Source: Mucor racemosus
Lineage: Eukaryota; Mucoromycota; Mucoromycetes; Mucorales; Mucoraceae
Length of the DNA: 64,000 nt
Assembly: GCA_027405735.1 (NCBI GenBank)
Contig: JAPEHQ010000001.1
Location: 5,270,001-5,334,000 of the forward strand
Direction: 5' to 3'
Part shown: positions 1 through 12,619 of the stretch, piece by piece
How the letters are laid out: every line of letters starts with the position of its first letter
How positions within the stretch are numbered: the first letter of the stretch is position 1
Position numbers and translations under genes: made by a program
The notes under the pieces: model-generated
Told to the model about the DNA's origin: nothing
Seen by the model: the letters and a program-made list of their open reading frames with translations, nothing else
Database searches by the model: none

Positions 1-1205
1 TGAGACAAAAATTTTAAGGTAGCTTTTAACTATATCTACTGTAGAGGTACAAAAAAAAATACATTTCATTTACCAAATAGCTTCAAACTTATCAAAAAGT
101 TCCATAAATGCTAAATTTTAATTTTATTGCACACATTGTGGACTTAGTCATACTTCAAAACATACGATTAGAACGATATACAATTGATATTGATAAAAAT
201 ATTACATGAATAAATTATTTCCTACGTATACTTATCATATATAAAAACTTTTAATATATGCTTTACGATGACCAAGATCGGCACTATACACATCAGGCAA
301 TTAAGGAGATTCTCCGCAAATGAAGTTTTTGTATCTATAAATGGCCAATGTTTTGGCTTTCGTGATATATGTAAGCATTATAATAGTCTCAATGATATTC
401 TCGTAATATTATTGTATTTTTTACGCTTGATATCAAATGTTTGAAATAATACGTTTGATTTTCATCAATAAAATCTTTGACGAAATAAAAATACAACAAC
501 TTCTATAAACAATAGATTTGTAACCTTTATTTTAATGTTTCTTATTATACATACAGACATATCAATATAAAATATCAATACAATATCTCCATAACATTAC
601 TAGGCGTTTGAATGACTGATAAACGACGGACACAATAGGGAAATTATTTCAAATTATTTACGTATGATTTTTTAAACTAATTTGCTGAAACCATTATGTG
701 GTTGTGTATAATGTTGCACACTCAAATAATATCAGATTAAGCTTTGCAATTGTTCCTTTAAATTCCTTATATACAAGCGTATCACTTGTCTGTTTATAGA
801 CAGAAGGGCAAATAAGGCTGCAGTATCCGATTTCTTGTTGTGAATAATTTCGATGCAAATTGCTTTTTTAGGCACAAATAATGATGTGATACAATTAGAA
901 TCATTCCTAACCATATTGATCAATAATTAAATTGAATGTGTTACTCCCAAAGACAAGTTTTATATGAAGATGTTACCATATCAGATGCTTCTTGGACCGG
1001 TTTTCACGTGAAGTGCCATAGTTTAGTAGCAATATTTGCTGCTGGTACCTTGCATCATTTTTTCTTTTATTCAAATACATGAAACGAATCAAGGTGGCGT
1101 AAGAAAATAATTCCCTCCACCTCCTCCTTTTCGTTTTGTGTACTTTTTTTCTTTCTTTCTTTCTTTCTTTCTTCTTTCTTTTCATAACATAATATCACCA
1201 AACAA
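1..1205. other. Intergenic region, left end
   Basis: No convincing coding sequence is visible; short open frames here have no recognisable composition. The stretch is AT-rich. Immediately before the first gene lies a pyrimidine tract (about 1141-1183) made mainly of CTTT units, which probably belongs to the promoter or 5' UTR of the downstream gene. Confidence 0.6.
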
Positions 1206-2237
1206 ATGACTACGTTAGTTACACTTGTTTTGAATAATGCAGATAAGCTACCGATTGTTGGTTCCCCCATCAATCATGCAACAAATTGGTATCGCAAAAG
1301 AAGCCATAGCCAAGGTTCCGATCTTGAAACACCTCCGCCACCATATGAAAATGAACCTGTTGTACATTCTCGATTAACTCAAATTTCAGATTACGTCTGG
1401 AAAAGAGCGAGCTTTTCAAGTACAAATAGCAACGGCAGTAATCAGGTTCCTGAATCATATTTATCAACAGCCAATAAAGAAGAATCCCTGGATAAAGAGA
1501 AAATTACAGAAGGCATATCACTGATACAAATGGCAACTGAAATGAATAATGCACCTAATGGAAAAAACCAGCAAGTATCCATCGATTTATACATGATGGG
1601 ATTAGATAAAATCCTTTCCTCTTTACCAAGTAGTGTCCCTGCATAATAATTAATGTTGTATATTTATAAGCTAATGCCTAAATTACTGTTAGTTAATTCT
1701 GATCCGCTAATGAAAGCCTCCCTAGAAGCAAAACTTACAGAATTTAAAAGGAGAAGTGGTCTTGTATTACATGACGACCAAGAAAAAAAGAATTTATCAA
1801 AAGTAGATCAGAATGAAGCACTTGGAGGCCTTTCGAATCTGATCATTCATGCCGCAGTCTTGAGTGCTGTTGCAATTAAAAAAAGCTCGATTCCAGGTAT
1901 TTATTAGTTATTTATTTTAACCAAATACATTACAACAAACAAAACAAAAATATACCAACACAACTTTATAGGAATTATGTCGAGATTAGTCGAGATAACA
2001 AAGATTGGTTTTACAAAAATCGATGAAACTTGCTCTATTCGAGAGAGAACGAATAACCTCACGAATGCTGGCATTGCGAAGGCGATTGAAATGGATCAGT
2101 ATTACGAAGTACATCAATTCTTTGCAGAGATATTTTATACGGGATGTACTGCAATTTTAAAAGCAAGCATTGCATATGCAGAGTATGATCAATCAACAGT
2201 AGCACAAGAACAAGAAAATAATACACAGATCACTTAG
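1206..2237 (+). CDS. MIT-domain protein, three exons
   Basis: Exons 1206-1629, 1693-1896 and 1972-2237 join in frame to 297 residues; both introns (63 and 75 nt) are GT-AG and the first has a CTAAT-like branch site. Residues about 100-142 resemble the MIT (microtubule interacting and trafficking) three-helix fold, with the usual alternation of Leu/Ala heptads and a YMMGLDKIL helix. MIT domains bind ESCRT-III tails in the family. A PPPPY motif near residue 44 could bind WW or HECT-type ligases. The C-terminal 150 residues are helical, Ala/Ile-rich and not recognised by me. The two later open frames start with in-frame methionines only by chance; the splice reading is preferred because codon phase is kept at both junctions. 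An endosomal role is inferred from the MIT-like part only. Confidence 0.75.
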
Positions 2238-3031
2238 AGTAACATCATATGGTGTTTGTGCATTTTAATCAAAGCAGCATTATCCTATTACATCAATAAA
2301 GATTAAGTTACGGATTCATGTAATTCCGTAATTTGTTACAAACCATAAACCCCATTTTGCGGGACAAATGTAGAAAATATGCAATGTTTTCGTTTTTAAA
2401 GAATTTTTGGTCCCTGAACAGACATTATTCAAAGTAGTACATTGCAATATAAATGATATTCAGGTGCTGAATTTTGTCATAATGTTATTTTTTCATGGTA
2501 TTTGTTTACAAAAGCTGGGCTTTTTCCTAATATTTCTACAAGGAATTGCTGTCAAATTTTGCAGGCGATCTTTCTTTACAGAATTAAAATAGGCAATGCA
2601 TTTCCCAGAACAAAGCATCGTTTTAATTGAAAAGATCTATTTTTTTAGTGCGAATCTGATTATAGTTTGTTCGATTGAAAACCTTAAATGCGCATAAATT
2701 CATCTCTCAGTAGTGATGATTTACATCAACAATCACGAAATTGCCGAGTCAAAATATTAGCTGGACATTGACAAAATTGAATTTTACTTGAAAATTGTAG
2801 ATAGATGCTCTAATACGAACCTTCCTTGCCTGATTATAATTGAAATATACACTGTCAATGTAGCTACTAGTATTGTGGAATCGTTGAAACCACAGGTGAT
2901 CAAATGGAGTCACCTACCCACAGCAACATCATATCTGTTGAAACTCCCCTCCTATTCCTTTATAAATGATCATACCATCTCCCTAATTGCTTTTCTCTCT
3001 CTGTCTCTTTTTGATAAACTTTTTGTGAAAA
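2238..3031. promoter_or_regulatory. Spacer with TATA box and CT-rich leader of the BSD gene
   Basis: No gene is seen in this 0.8-kb spacer. A TATAAAT box lies at 2961-2967, 65 bp before the ATG at 3032, and the 40 bases before the ATG are a pyrimidine tract with CTCTCTCT runs. The same layout (TATA 55-90 bp before the ATG) recurs before several other genes in the window. Confidence 0.5.
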
Positions 3032-4359
3032 ATGGATGATATGTATCAATATGCTGCTTCTGCAGTAAATAGCAATAACAAAGAGCAAGCACCAGCAACT
3101 GTATCTGAAGAAGATGATGTTATCATCAAAGCTTTTAATAATATTGGTTGGGGAAAGAAATGGTCCAGTTTAGTTGACACTGTTAAAAAACAGGTTGGTA
3201 GCTATGAGGCCAACTTATAAGTTTTAATTTATTCTAAATTCATTTATGAAAACAGAGTGAAGCTTTTGTTGAAGGAACCAAAAAAGATTTACAAGAATTT
3301 TCTCAAATATTAACCGAAGATGCTGAAGAAGATGAGACTTCAACTGACGCGGGGGCTAGCAGACAAGTAACTACAGAGAATGAACAATCTGCGCTTGATT
3401 CTATCCGTGAAAGTCTCAGTAAAATCAATACTGTAAACTTTACTAGCTTACGTGAAGGTCTCACTCAAACATTAAATCAATCATTACCAAATCAAATTAC
3501 CACAGTAAGATTACCAGAGAACATGGATTTGGCTCAACTTAAGGAGGGTTTAGCTAATGGTACACGATCAGCTGAACATTATCTTCAAAAATTTGGTACA
3601 GATGTTATTTCTTCATTGAAAAGTACAGTTACAGTTTTGGAACCGGAAGAACAAACATCTACTACAACAACGGTGGAAAATACTAGTAGATCACCTCGTA
3701 TATTGTAAAACCATCCATCGTTGATTCAATTGATAGTCATTTAACCAATCTTCAATTATAGTGCTACTCGTAAAGATGCTTTAATAGCTAAAATGCAAAC
3801 AAATGACAACACATATTTACAAGAACCAGATCTTCCAAAGAAAGATTATGATCAAGAAAAGAAGATTTTGGATACATTCAATTCAAGTTTCAACATTGAA
3901 GAATACACAGACGAAATTGCAGAGTTACTTAATGACTACCCCAACTTAAGAGAAACTATGGATAGATTAGTGCCTGTTCAAGTGAGTTACTCATTATTCT
4001 GGCAACGTTACTTTTACCATGCTTGGAAGATTGATCAAGATGAACAAAAGAGACAACTTATTGTTCAAGGAGCACAAGAAGAGGAAGACGATGAAGCTGA
4101 TTTTAAATGGGATTCTGATGAGGAAGACAACACAACTGTTAAAAATGAAACTATTAAAAAAGAAGCAGAAGCAGATACATCAAAGATTAGAATATCAACA
4201 TCAAATTCCGAAGATACTGATGATTTTAGTCACATTTCTGAGCCAACTTCTTCTACCACATCACCTCCTTTAAAATCATCACAAACTGAAGATGAGTGGG
4301 TAAAGGCAGAAAAAAAGAAATCTGACGATGAAGAAGATAGCGATAGTGATTGGGAATAA
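3032..4359 (+). CDS. BSD-domain protein (BSDC1-like)
   Basis: Exons 3032-3193, 3256-3704 and 3762-4359 give 402 residues with introns of 62 and 57 nt. The BSD domain lies at about residues 250-293 and shows the hallmark FW-x-RYFY signature at its C-terminal end (FWQRYFYHAW). The N-terminal half carries helical segments (WGKKWSSLVDTVKKQ, then repeated SLREGL/LKEGL units) as in BSDC1/SYAP1-type proteins. The C-terminal 110 residues are strongly acidic, rich in Asp/Glu/Ser, with EDEEDSDSDWE-like ends. BSD proteins of this branch are cytoplasmic or membrane-trafficking linked; the exact role here is inferred by family only. The gene ends 133 bp before the next start. Confidence 0.88.
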
Positions 4360-4492
4360 AGTGTATCATTGATGTGGTACCACTGTTAGTAATGCGCATG
4401 ATAAATAAATAAAAAAGCCTTCTTACTTTAAATGTCAGACGCCTTGACCCTTTCCCTTTTCTTTCTCTTCCCCTTTTTTCATCATCAAGAAA

Positions 4493-5173
4493 ATGCAATC
4501 TGTTGTAACTGAAGAACACGTCCAATTCTGTTTTAGAACACTGATTGCTCATCTAAATAAAGAATCACTCCCTAAACCAACATTTCCAAACGATAGTTAG
4601 TAAGTAATAATCTACTTTATCAAGACTATATCTTACTTAGTTTGATAGTCCTTTGTTTGTTACTTGGCATAAAAAAACAAGAGATAATGATCTTGAATTA
4701 AGAGGCTGTATCGGTAACTTTAACCCTATGCCTCTTCATTCTGGATTTTCAAAGTATGCCTTGATAAGGTATGCCCATGAATGCTTTTTCCCTTTTTTTT
4801 TTTGCCTCTAAACTTACACATTTTTAGTGCTTTGCAAGATCGCCGATTTTCACCAATTACATTATCCGAGATTCCTTCATTAACATGTGGAGTGTCCTTA
4901 TTGACCAATTTCGAAGTAGCCGACAATTATTTAGACTGGGAAGTAGGTACCCATGGTATTTGGATTGAATTCATTCAAACAAATGGTGAAAAAGAGACAG
5001 CAACATATTTACCTGAGGTCATGAAAGAACAAGGCTGGACAAAAGAAGAAGCGATTAAATCACTTTTGAGAAAGGGGGGCTTTCGTGGCCCTGTTACGAG
5101 ACAATATTGCATTATTTCAATTACTCTCACAAGATATCAATCACAAAAATTGGAGCAACCCTATAAAGGTTGA
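4493..5173 (+). CDS. AMMECR1: AMMECR1-domain protein
   Basis: Exons 4493-4599, 4649-4768 and 4828-5173 join to 190 residues; introns are 49 and 59 nt. The diagnostic LRGCIGNF motif of the AMMECR1 domain lies at residues 53-60, followed by the conserved SALQDRRFSPIT and TFLPEV-like (here TYLPEV) segments, W-TKEEAI and a C-terminal GF-x-GP stretch. Length and domain coverage match the stand-alone fungal and animal AMMECR1 proteins, so it is complete. Biochemical function of the family is unsettled. The first intron is one of the shortest in the window (49 nt), with a TTGATAG acceptor chosen over an upstream TTAG because only the former preserves the conserved PLFVTWHK frame. Confidence 0.93.
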
Positions 5174-6378
5174 TTATTCATTTTATCAGATTTGACTACT
5201 AGAATCAATTTTTAATGATATTTTCTTGATGAAAAATTACAATCAAATAAAGGCATCTTATTCTTTGTAATTGACTAGTTTATTACTGAACCAAGCAAAC
5301 TACGGTATAAGCTTGACAATTGCATGTAGACTATAATTGAAATACTGTAATATAGAAACTTACCAAATAACTTGAGCCTAATAACCTCACTTTGCTTTAA
5401 AGTTCAAGTTGTACAATGTGTTGCAGCTTTGACCAATATTCATCAAATGATGTATACATATTATAGAAATTATAAAGAATTTTCAAGTTGATGGTAAATG
5501 AAAAAATAATATTTAAAATAATCAATTGATATTTGTTCAAAAAAATACATAATCCAACTATTTCGAGATTTTTTCCAGAGATTTCTTATGTATAAGAGAT
5601 TATTTAAATACCATGTTGATCTGGCTACTTTGGGTATCCCCAAACTAAAAAGATTTATAGAAACGCTTGATTGATTACTTTGTTTGTTAAGGTCTGTTAA
5701 GTAGGTTCAAGAGTTCAAAATCAGAGCGTGCAATATTTTCAATAATAAATATCAGGATATACAAAAGATAATGATTTAAAAGATACTAGAAAACGTTCAG
5801 AAGTTTACTGATTCAAAAGCCTTCTGTTTTGGTGCGTAGCAATCATTTGAATATCTAAGAACATCTAAAGCTGCTTTTTGAGTGAAGCGGACCTTAAATA
5901 TCATAATTTCGAAATAATTCATTCTAGACTTTCTGGCTCCGTATACATGGTTGGGGTCGTGCCCGACTAGATTTCATTTTTTGGTTTCGGAGGGCTATCG
6001 CCCTCCGAAACCAAAAAATGATGATTTTGATGTGTTATATCGTAAAATTGATTATATGCAATGTCCTCATACCAACACATCATACAAAACTATACAAGGC
6101 AATAATAAAAATATTATTTGATGGTTTTAGATTACTTTGTTTTAATTTATTGCGTATCTAATGCTTTATAAAACATAAAATCAATCACATACGGTATTTT
6201 GAAAAGAAGAACAGCATGCAGTTGTTTTCAGGGACATTAATATAGCACGATAAAGAATAAATTAAACATATTTTTCATAAAAATAAATTGTATAATATTG
6301 AAAAAAGTATTTTATAATTGTGTTTATTTATAAATCGTTTTTAGTAAATAGTTTGCATTTGTATGCGTTTAAACAAAG
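5174..6378. other. Intergenic spacer with hairpin
   Basis: No coding sequence is supported. The only conspicuous feature is a long perfect inverted repeat (5974-6021, listed separately). It lies downstream of both flanking genes, which converge here. Confidence 0.6.
5974..6021. repeat. Perfect 22-bp-arm hairpin
   Basis: Left arm 5974-5995 and right arm 6000-6021 are exact reverse complements around a TATC loop. The inner part is GC-rich (GGAGGGC/GCCCTCC) and stands out from the AT-rich surroundings. A second small hairpin (GTCG-TGCC-CGAC) lies just before it. It may be a foldback mobile element, a terminus of the neighbouring transposase element, or a strong RNA hairpin; the sequence alone does not decide. 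Confidence 0.85.
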
Positions 6379-9300
6379 CTATAAAGAAGGAGAAGGCGAA
6401 TAAAACTGGCATTTCTTTGGAATTTGTTTACCAGGGCAACTGTACATGTTGTCAAAATTAAACTTTTCACATCTGAAGCACTTTTTTCCTAAATTCCCTA
6501 GTTTTCTTTTTTTTACAACCATTGGCACATTATTCTGGATTAAAGATGTAGGTTGTGGCCTAATAGGTGCAGGAGATACCACCAAGCCATGAGTTCTCTT
6601 ATTACTAATTATATTATTAGTTGGAGTTCTGGCTGTATTCGATGATTTTCGAGGTGGTATATTAACCAGGCGAGAAAGCGGAACAGGAGGATTCACTACA
6701 ACATCTGGACGATTAGCAGGGTCCACAGTTACCAGAGCTGCACTAATTTTTGATACGTTTTTCGACGTCTTAGTGCTGTTACTATAAGTATCATTATTCT
6801 GAGATTTGTTGTAAAATGATTCAAGTAACTCTGGAAGCTTGTAGTAGTCCGTAGGAAATTTATCTTCCCCCAATGCTTCATTAACCGTATTACATCTTAG
6901 GCACCATTCTTTTGCCATCTCAACGAAATCAGGTTTTGCTCTGCTAAATAATCCTAGTTGATTATAAATTTCCCAAAACTTATCTTGCTCTTTTTTGGTA
7001 TGAATGGAGGTAACCGGATACTTTGTGCCTTGCATGTCGGCCAAATACTGATATGTCGACAACTTTTTTCTACGAACAGATACCATGGGCAATGCGCAGA
7101 GTTGCAAAACGTCTTCAACCAAAGAAGTAGAAATTAAGCAGCGATCATTGCTTTTATTACTGGGAATCATTTTTAGATGTGTAATGGTGAATTCAGGCAC
7201 AGGACAGATACCGAAAAACTCTCCAACCGGGAAGTTGTGAATGGCCGTGCCGTCAGGATCATAATATGACCCTTTTACAGTTAAACCAAGCTCACTCTTC
7301 AAGTGATTGATACCTTGAACAAGCCAGGGGTTGTAGTGGCTTTTATGTATAATATTATACCTATTGAGTGAACCCACCTATTCAAATAAATGTTATTAAT
7401 CAAGCCATTATGGGAATATAATAGTACTTACATCGGTATTGTGCCTGAGGCGATAATCGGCCAACAAGCAATCTGTGAGCCTTGGGGATGCATTGTACAT
7501 GGAAAACTTGCGTATAATATTTGTGTGAACACCTCCTTCTAAGCTGTTGGTGCCGCGAACACATCTATATACTGGCAAACCAAGATCGTCGACATATCGA
7601 ACGTAGTAGAGAGGTACGCCCACAGGATCCGATACATGTCCTTTCTCTATCGCTTCCAAGATTTTTTTCGCCTGAGCCTTGCATGCATTATCAAATAAAG
7701 GTTGCCCACTCTTTGCGCACACAGCATTTCCTAGATCCTGGAAAAGTTTTTCCACCACAGGTAGTAACTCATTTGAAGGTGGGATTGTCCTTCTTACTCG
7801 CTTTGCTATCCAACCTGGGCTTTCTCTGACCACTTTATCCCACGTAGTTTTCTGGCGTTCAAGGGCTTTGCTCACTCTTTTCTTGTCATCCTGACTTGTT
7901 ACAAACAGAGCATCGCTAAAACGAGCCATAAATACTTTTTGAGCACCATGCTTCTCAGAAATTGGAAGCGAATCCATCAAATGGAAAGCATCCTTCAAAA
8001 CCAAAGTTGGAAATGTTGAATTATCAATTAATGGTTCCTTTTCTGCAGGGAGTTTGGTTGTCTTCAAGCAACTAAATTGTATGCGCATTGTTGTGATGTT
8101 GTCCTGTACATCAAGGTCAGAAAAAGTTCTAATAAGCCTCTTTGAAATTCTTTTGTCATGATGACAGACTGGCGCCAAAGCATCAGATGTGATAACCTTC
8201 AAGATCTTAACCTCAACACAGCATGTGCATTTGATAGAACTATCAAGAGGAGTATCCAAGATCTCTGCAATTGCTAACTGTTTACCGCGACATGTTTTTG
8301 CTGTGGCATACACATTGACAACAGTACCAACCTTCGATTTCTGGTTTACCGGATGATTTAGTACTTCAAATGTTCTCATCTTTTCCAGCATACACAGCGC
8401 AACACGAGCGTCACAGGCAGCATATTGGCGTTGATCAGCATCTAAAGTGGCAGCTTCCCAATCTCCGGATCTGATGCTATTAGGCTTTGGTAAATACTGT
8501 CCCAATATATCCTCGCAAAGGCTTTGGAGTGAACATTTCTTTAAAGTATGGATATGGCCCATTTCCATATAATGGCTAGCCAAATCAACATACGCCTTTC
8601 GAGCATAAGAAGACTTCTCAACATTATAGTCCGTTTCGAGCTTCATTAGATCTTGCTTGACACTACGGCCAACCTTTATGACATTAGTGTCCTCGAGAAA
8701 TAGCTTCAACTGCCCAGGAATGGGGTTTGAGATATCCAAATGGAACAGGTATACAGACTTTTGAAACGCAATTTGGATCAATGAGATTTTTTGCCTTATT
8801 GATTTCTTGTTGACAAATTTAGTTGTCCACTCACAATCAAATCCTACATGGATTGGTACAATTTGATTGCCATAAGGATTTGGTGTCAAGAACCTAAAAA
8901 GTTGAGATGCCATGTTGTTCATTTGAATGGCTGATTGTAAGTACACTATTGAAACATCTGCAGGAAGTTCGTAATGAGGAAGACTTGGGTTTCCAGTTAT
9001 AGCTTCATTAATATGAACAACGTTATCTTTCAATGATGGTATCCAACGCTCAAGGCTTGGCTGGTCTGCTACAACGTTATCTGTATAAAAAACACGAGGC
9101 AGCTCTTCTTGGTTTTTCAGGTAGGTCTTCATCATTTGAATAAACCGTTCCTCAAGATGAAGCAATGATTTTGTGGGCGCTAAAACCATCATTCTGATTT
9201 CCTCAAACTCGTTACATAATGTGTATAATGCAGTGAATATTGAAACGCCTTTAAGTTTAGCAATTTTTTTGATAATCTTAAAGGTATGATCGCCCTTAAG

Positions 9301-10642
9301 GATAACACCGCCAAGCTTCATCATCTCTGCATCAATTCGAGCCTTCAAATTTTCCATATACGAGGTGTATACATAGCCAATATATGCAGCAGAGGGTACA
9401 CTACCAGAATATCCAATTGAATCCTCAAATTCTGAAAAGTCTGTGATCTTATCAGGAGCATATCCAAAGGAAATTTTTTTTTGGCGCTCATCTAGAGAGT
9501 GCTGGAAGTCGTATGCCGCATCGAGATATTGAAAATAAAGTTCATCGTATCTCAAACGATGATTCTCTCGAAGAACTTTATGTATTCTTCCTGGGCCTAC
9601 GGAATTCTGCATTAAAGGGCGAATAAGATTAACCAACAATTTTGAGATGCCAGATTTCAATGTTAGCAAAGCTGGAAAGTCGCTCTGCACACGAAGAGGT
9701 AATTGCTGAATAAGGTCACTATCATAGCCTGTGTAATTATGCTTATCAGATTTAGAACAGACAAAGCGAGATGTCAACATGTAAAACGAACTAAAATCAA
9801 ACAACAAAATTTATGAGTTTATTGTTATTATATATTAAATTTGATTTGAAGCACTTACTCTTTGATATCAATTACACGACGAGCTTTAGGAGTGAACCCT
9901 TTTACATTTAGGTGACCACCGCATCCAGATTTACAGCAATTTAGCTTCTTTCCTGGGGCCGTCAAATACAGTGGAAACCACAAAAACATTCTTGGTGTGT
10001 ACAGAACCTCCGGCTTTGGTGCTTTGTTTCCACCAAGGGCAAAGCTTGGACAGCTGGTGGATACCCAAAAGGTTTTTCCATCTGTATATTCTGATGGAGG
10101 CTTACCACGATTGCAAAGTTTTCCTAACCTTTCAAGGATTTTCTTGGAAAGTTGGTCGGCTGGACTACCCTCGGCAATGTTGAGAAACTCTTCTTCTTCC
10201 CTTTCGATCGAAGCATAATCAACAGGAAGAGCATCGTTATCTTCGTCATCATCACTATCTTCATTTCCGTTGCAATCCAAGGGTTCAAAGTTTCCATTAA
10301 CATCTTGCACACTACTTTGATTGCTTGACAATGATGATTCTTCATTGCCGTTCAATTTTGCAGCAGAAATTTCCTTTATTAGAAAGCATTAATGTAAATC
10401 AAATGTTATTTAATTTATATAAAGTATACACTTACTTCAGAAGAGGAACTACTGGGTATAGCAGCAGAGGTTGATGGCTCACCAAATGTTGATGTTGTAT
10501 CAGGATTGATGCTTGCATGTGAGTTTTGTTCTGCTAATGTAGTTTGAAGAAATACATCTATTCTTCTTTGAGATGAGTCTTCTTTTGGCACATTTTTGGA
10601 GCCTTTAACTCGACCACGACCAGTACCTGAAGATTTTGTCAT
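6379..10642 (-). CDS. DDE-type transposase-like protein with inserted DEDDy 3'-5' exonuclease
   Basis: Four exons (10642-10436, 10373-9859, 9790-7432, 7377-6379; introns 62, 68 and 54 nt, all with GTAAGT donors) join in frame to 1359 residues. Residues 1-190 are low-complexity and acidic. A Cys-containing segment (CCKSGCGGH) leads into a core resembling DUF6729-type proteins. DDE-like landmarks are KGDHTFK (D408), VFYTDN (D478), LKDAFHLMD (D841) and GTNSLEGG (E992), the last like the TNxxE motif of MULE/IS256 transposases. Between D478 and D841 sits a complete RNase D/WRN-like exonuclease: FDCEW (D559, E561), KQDL (D621) and YAACD (Y697, D701). The C-terminus has a CFRC...C...C knuckle. All catalytic residues look intact and there are no internal stops, so it may be active. 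No flanking terminal inverted repeats were found by eye. It is probably element-derived; the transposase reading is inference. Confidence 0.8.
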
Positions 10643-12537
10643 TTTGAAGTTTTTTTAATAATAATTTTTTTTAAATGGTCAAATAAATATTATAAAATAT
10701 TCAAAACTAATGCAGCTTTTTCAATATTTCAATTAAGACAGTAATGAATAAAGCTGTAGGCTTTATATATACGCTGCATGCCCCTCCCTTCATGGGTTTT
10801 GGGACAGCGCATTAATTAACACCATGATTCAGGACAACATTAGTACTCAATAACCACATTTATCTCAAATGCTAATTGGATCAGAAACACCCAATTTAAA
10901 ACCCAATAACCTCTATTTGAGCAATTCCATTGGTCGTTTAGAATTAAAAACTGTGTTTTATTGGCTGAAACTAGCATTTAAAACCCAATAACCTCTGAAT
11001 CAGACACTTTCATTGGATTAGAGGGCCCCTTCTATGAGCAGTGAGCCGACTTTCTCGACATCAAAAAACTGTTTTTCGACATTTTGATAGGAAAAAAAGT
11101 ATTTGAATTGCTTTGAGGTTCTATGCTTTTTAGTACATATTTAGATACTCTATCTGAAAGTATTAATTTTAAACAAATCGAATGAATCTGTAGAATGTTA
11201 TCTATGAAAACCCTGAAATCGGTTTTTGCCACAAAAATCTATTTTTAGAATACACAACACTCAATCTAGTGCTTGAAAACAAAGAATGTAAATTCTACAA
11301 ACATTTTGTATTATAACTTACCTTAGTAAAAAATGTCGATTTTTGAGAGAAAAATTGCATTAACTGATTTTCTCAATTTTTCATGAAGGGTACCTCATGG
11401 AAAATTGATCGAAATCATCGATTTTTTTATGATCGTAAAAATGTCGAAGAATGATATAGGACCATTAATAGATGCTTCTGCAATTCATTGAAACTTATTA
11501 TGGGCGATTTTGAGCTACTGTTCGGGTTATAATTCGCAAAAATGTTTTAAGCTCAAAAATAGGCATACTTCGTAAAATAGGGCGTTTAGGTGCAGATTTA
11601 TTGGAGTGAAAGCAAAACAAAAAATTGGTGCGCGTTCTTAGCATCTTGTAAAATACCCTCAGTAAAACAGATTAATTTAATATGGAATTTAGGGCTGGGA
11701 GAAAATCCTCAAAGTTTGAGTTTTTGCATTAAATTATTATGCTTTTGTTTCATAATCAGATTGTAAATTGATGTAACGTACTTATTTTATAAGGAAATGT
11801 GCACCATTATTAGGCAGTAGATCAAGAGAAATATTTAAAGTACCACACATTTGAGATATCAGGTATCAATAAAATTTGGCATCGGTTTTTGGCAAGTAAA
11901 ACAATAATATTTTTTTCAAAAATATTTCTGACAGATTCAATTAAACCACAAAAGAAGTAGTTTATTTACATCACACACACATATATATATATATATATAT
12001 AACAGACACAATGAGTAGTTGCAGTTTGCTCCTTCCCCAAGACTCTATCATATATATATATCTTTTTCTGCTCTCTGTCTTTCTATCATTTAACCTATAC
12101 CTCTAGAATTATACCAACTATTGCTTTTAAAAAAGCCCGTCCTTTCTCATTCATATTTTCAGCAATAGCCGCTAAATTTCTAGCATTATCCAAGCCCATG
12201 CCGTCTCACTTGAAACTTCATATACAAATGCCGTGACATCAATGCAATATTTTTGTTTTCTTTTGTAAAAAAAACTCTCTAAACAATTTCCGATATTAAT
12301 TCATTGAGCAAATAAAAAATGATTTTTAAAAATTAGACATACTAAATTAAATATTTAACAAAATATGATAATTTTCATGACCTTTTTATAGCCCAAAAAT
12401 TCCTTAAAAACGTTGTATAATCAAAACAAAATATGTGCGATCAGAAAAGTTTGGTCCGACTTGAACATGTCCGGCTCGGACCACATTTATTAAATTCCTT
12501 AACTCTATTAAATATGCAAAATTTATGGCGAATGGAG
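10643..12537. other. Intergenic region upstream of exonuclease-transposase gene
   Basis: No gene is seen. A near-duplicate block with AACCCAATAACCTCT (10900-10914 and 10981-10995) and several CCAAT/ATTGG boxes lies in the promoter-side flank of the minus-strand gene. 11030-11920 is AT-rich without coding potential. A (TA)n microsatellite preceded by CA repeats lies at about 11973-12001. Confidence 0.55.
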
Positions 12538-12619
12538 GTCGCTTTGTCCGAGTGGTTAAGGAGTTGGATTCGAAACCCAATGGTCTTTGACCGCGCAGGT
12601 TCAAATCCTGCAGGCGACG
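12538..12619 (+). tRNA. tRNA-Ser(CGA)
   Basis: The 82-nt gene folds as a class II serine tRNA. The acceptor GTCGCTT pairs with AGGCGAC, the D arm contains CCGAGTGGTTAAGG, the anticodon loop TTCGAAA gives CGA, the long variable arm is GGTC-TTT-GACC-like, and the T arm is GCAGG-TTCAAAT-CCTGC with discriminator G at 12619. No intron is present. A run of T's (12626-12631) follows as RNA polymerase III terminator. The closing anticodon-stem pair reads as an A-C mismatch. It reads UCG codons. Confidence 0.95.

Noticed and set aside
6100..10850. Terminal inverted repeats or target duplication around the exonuclease-transposase gene
   Set aside because: Scanning both flanks by eye gave no convincing matched ends; only the separate hairpin at 5974 and local promoter repeats stand out.
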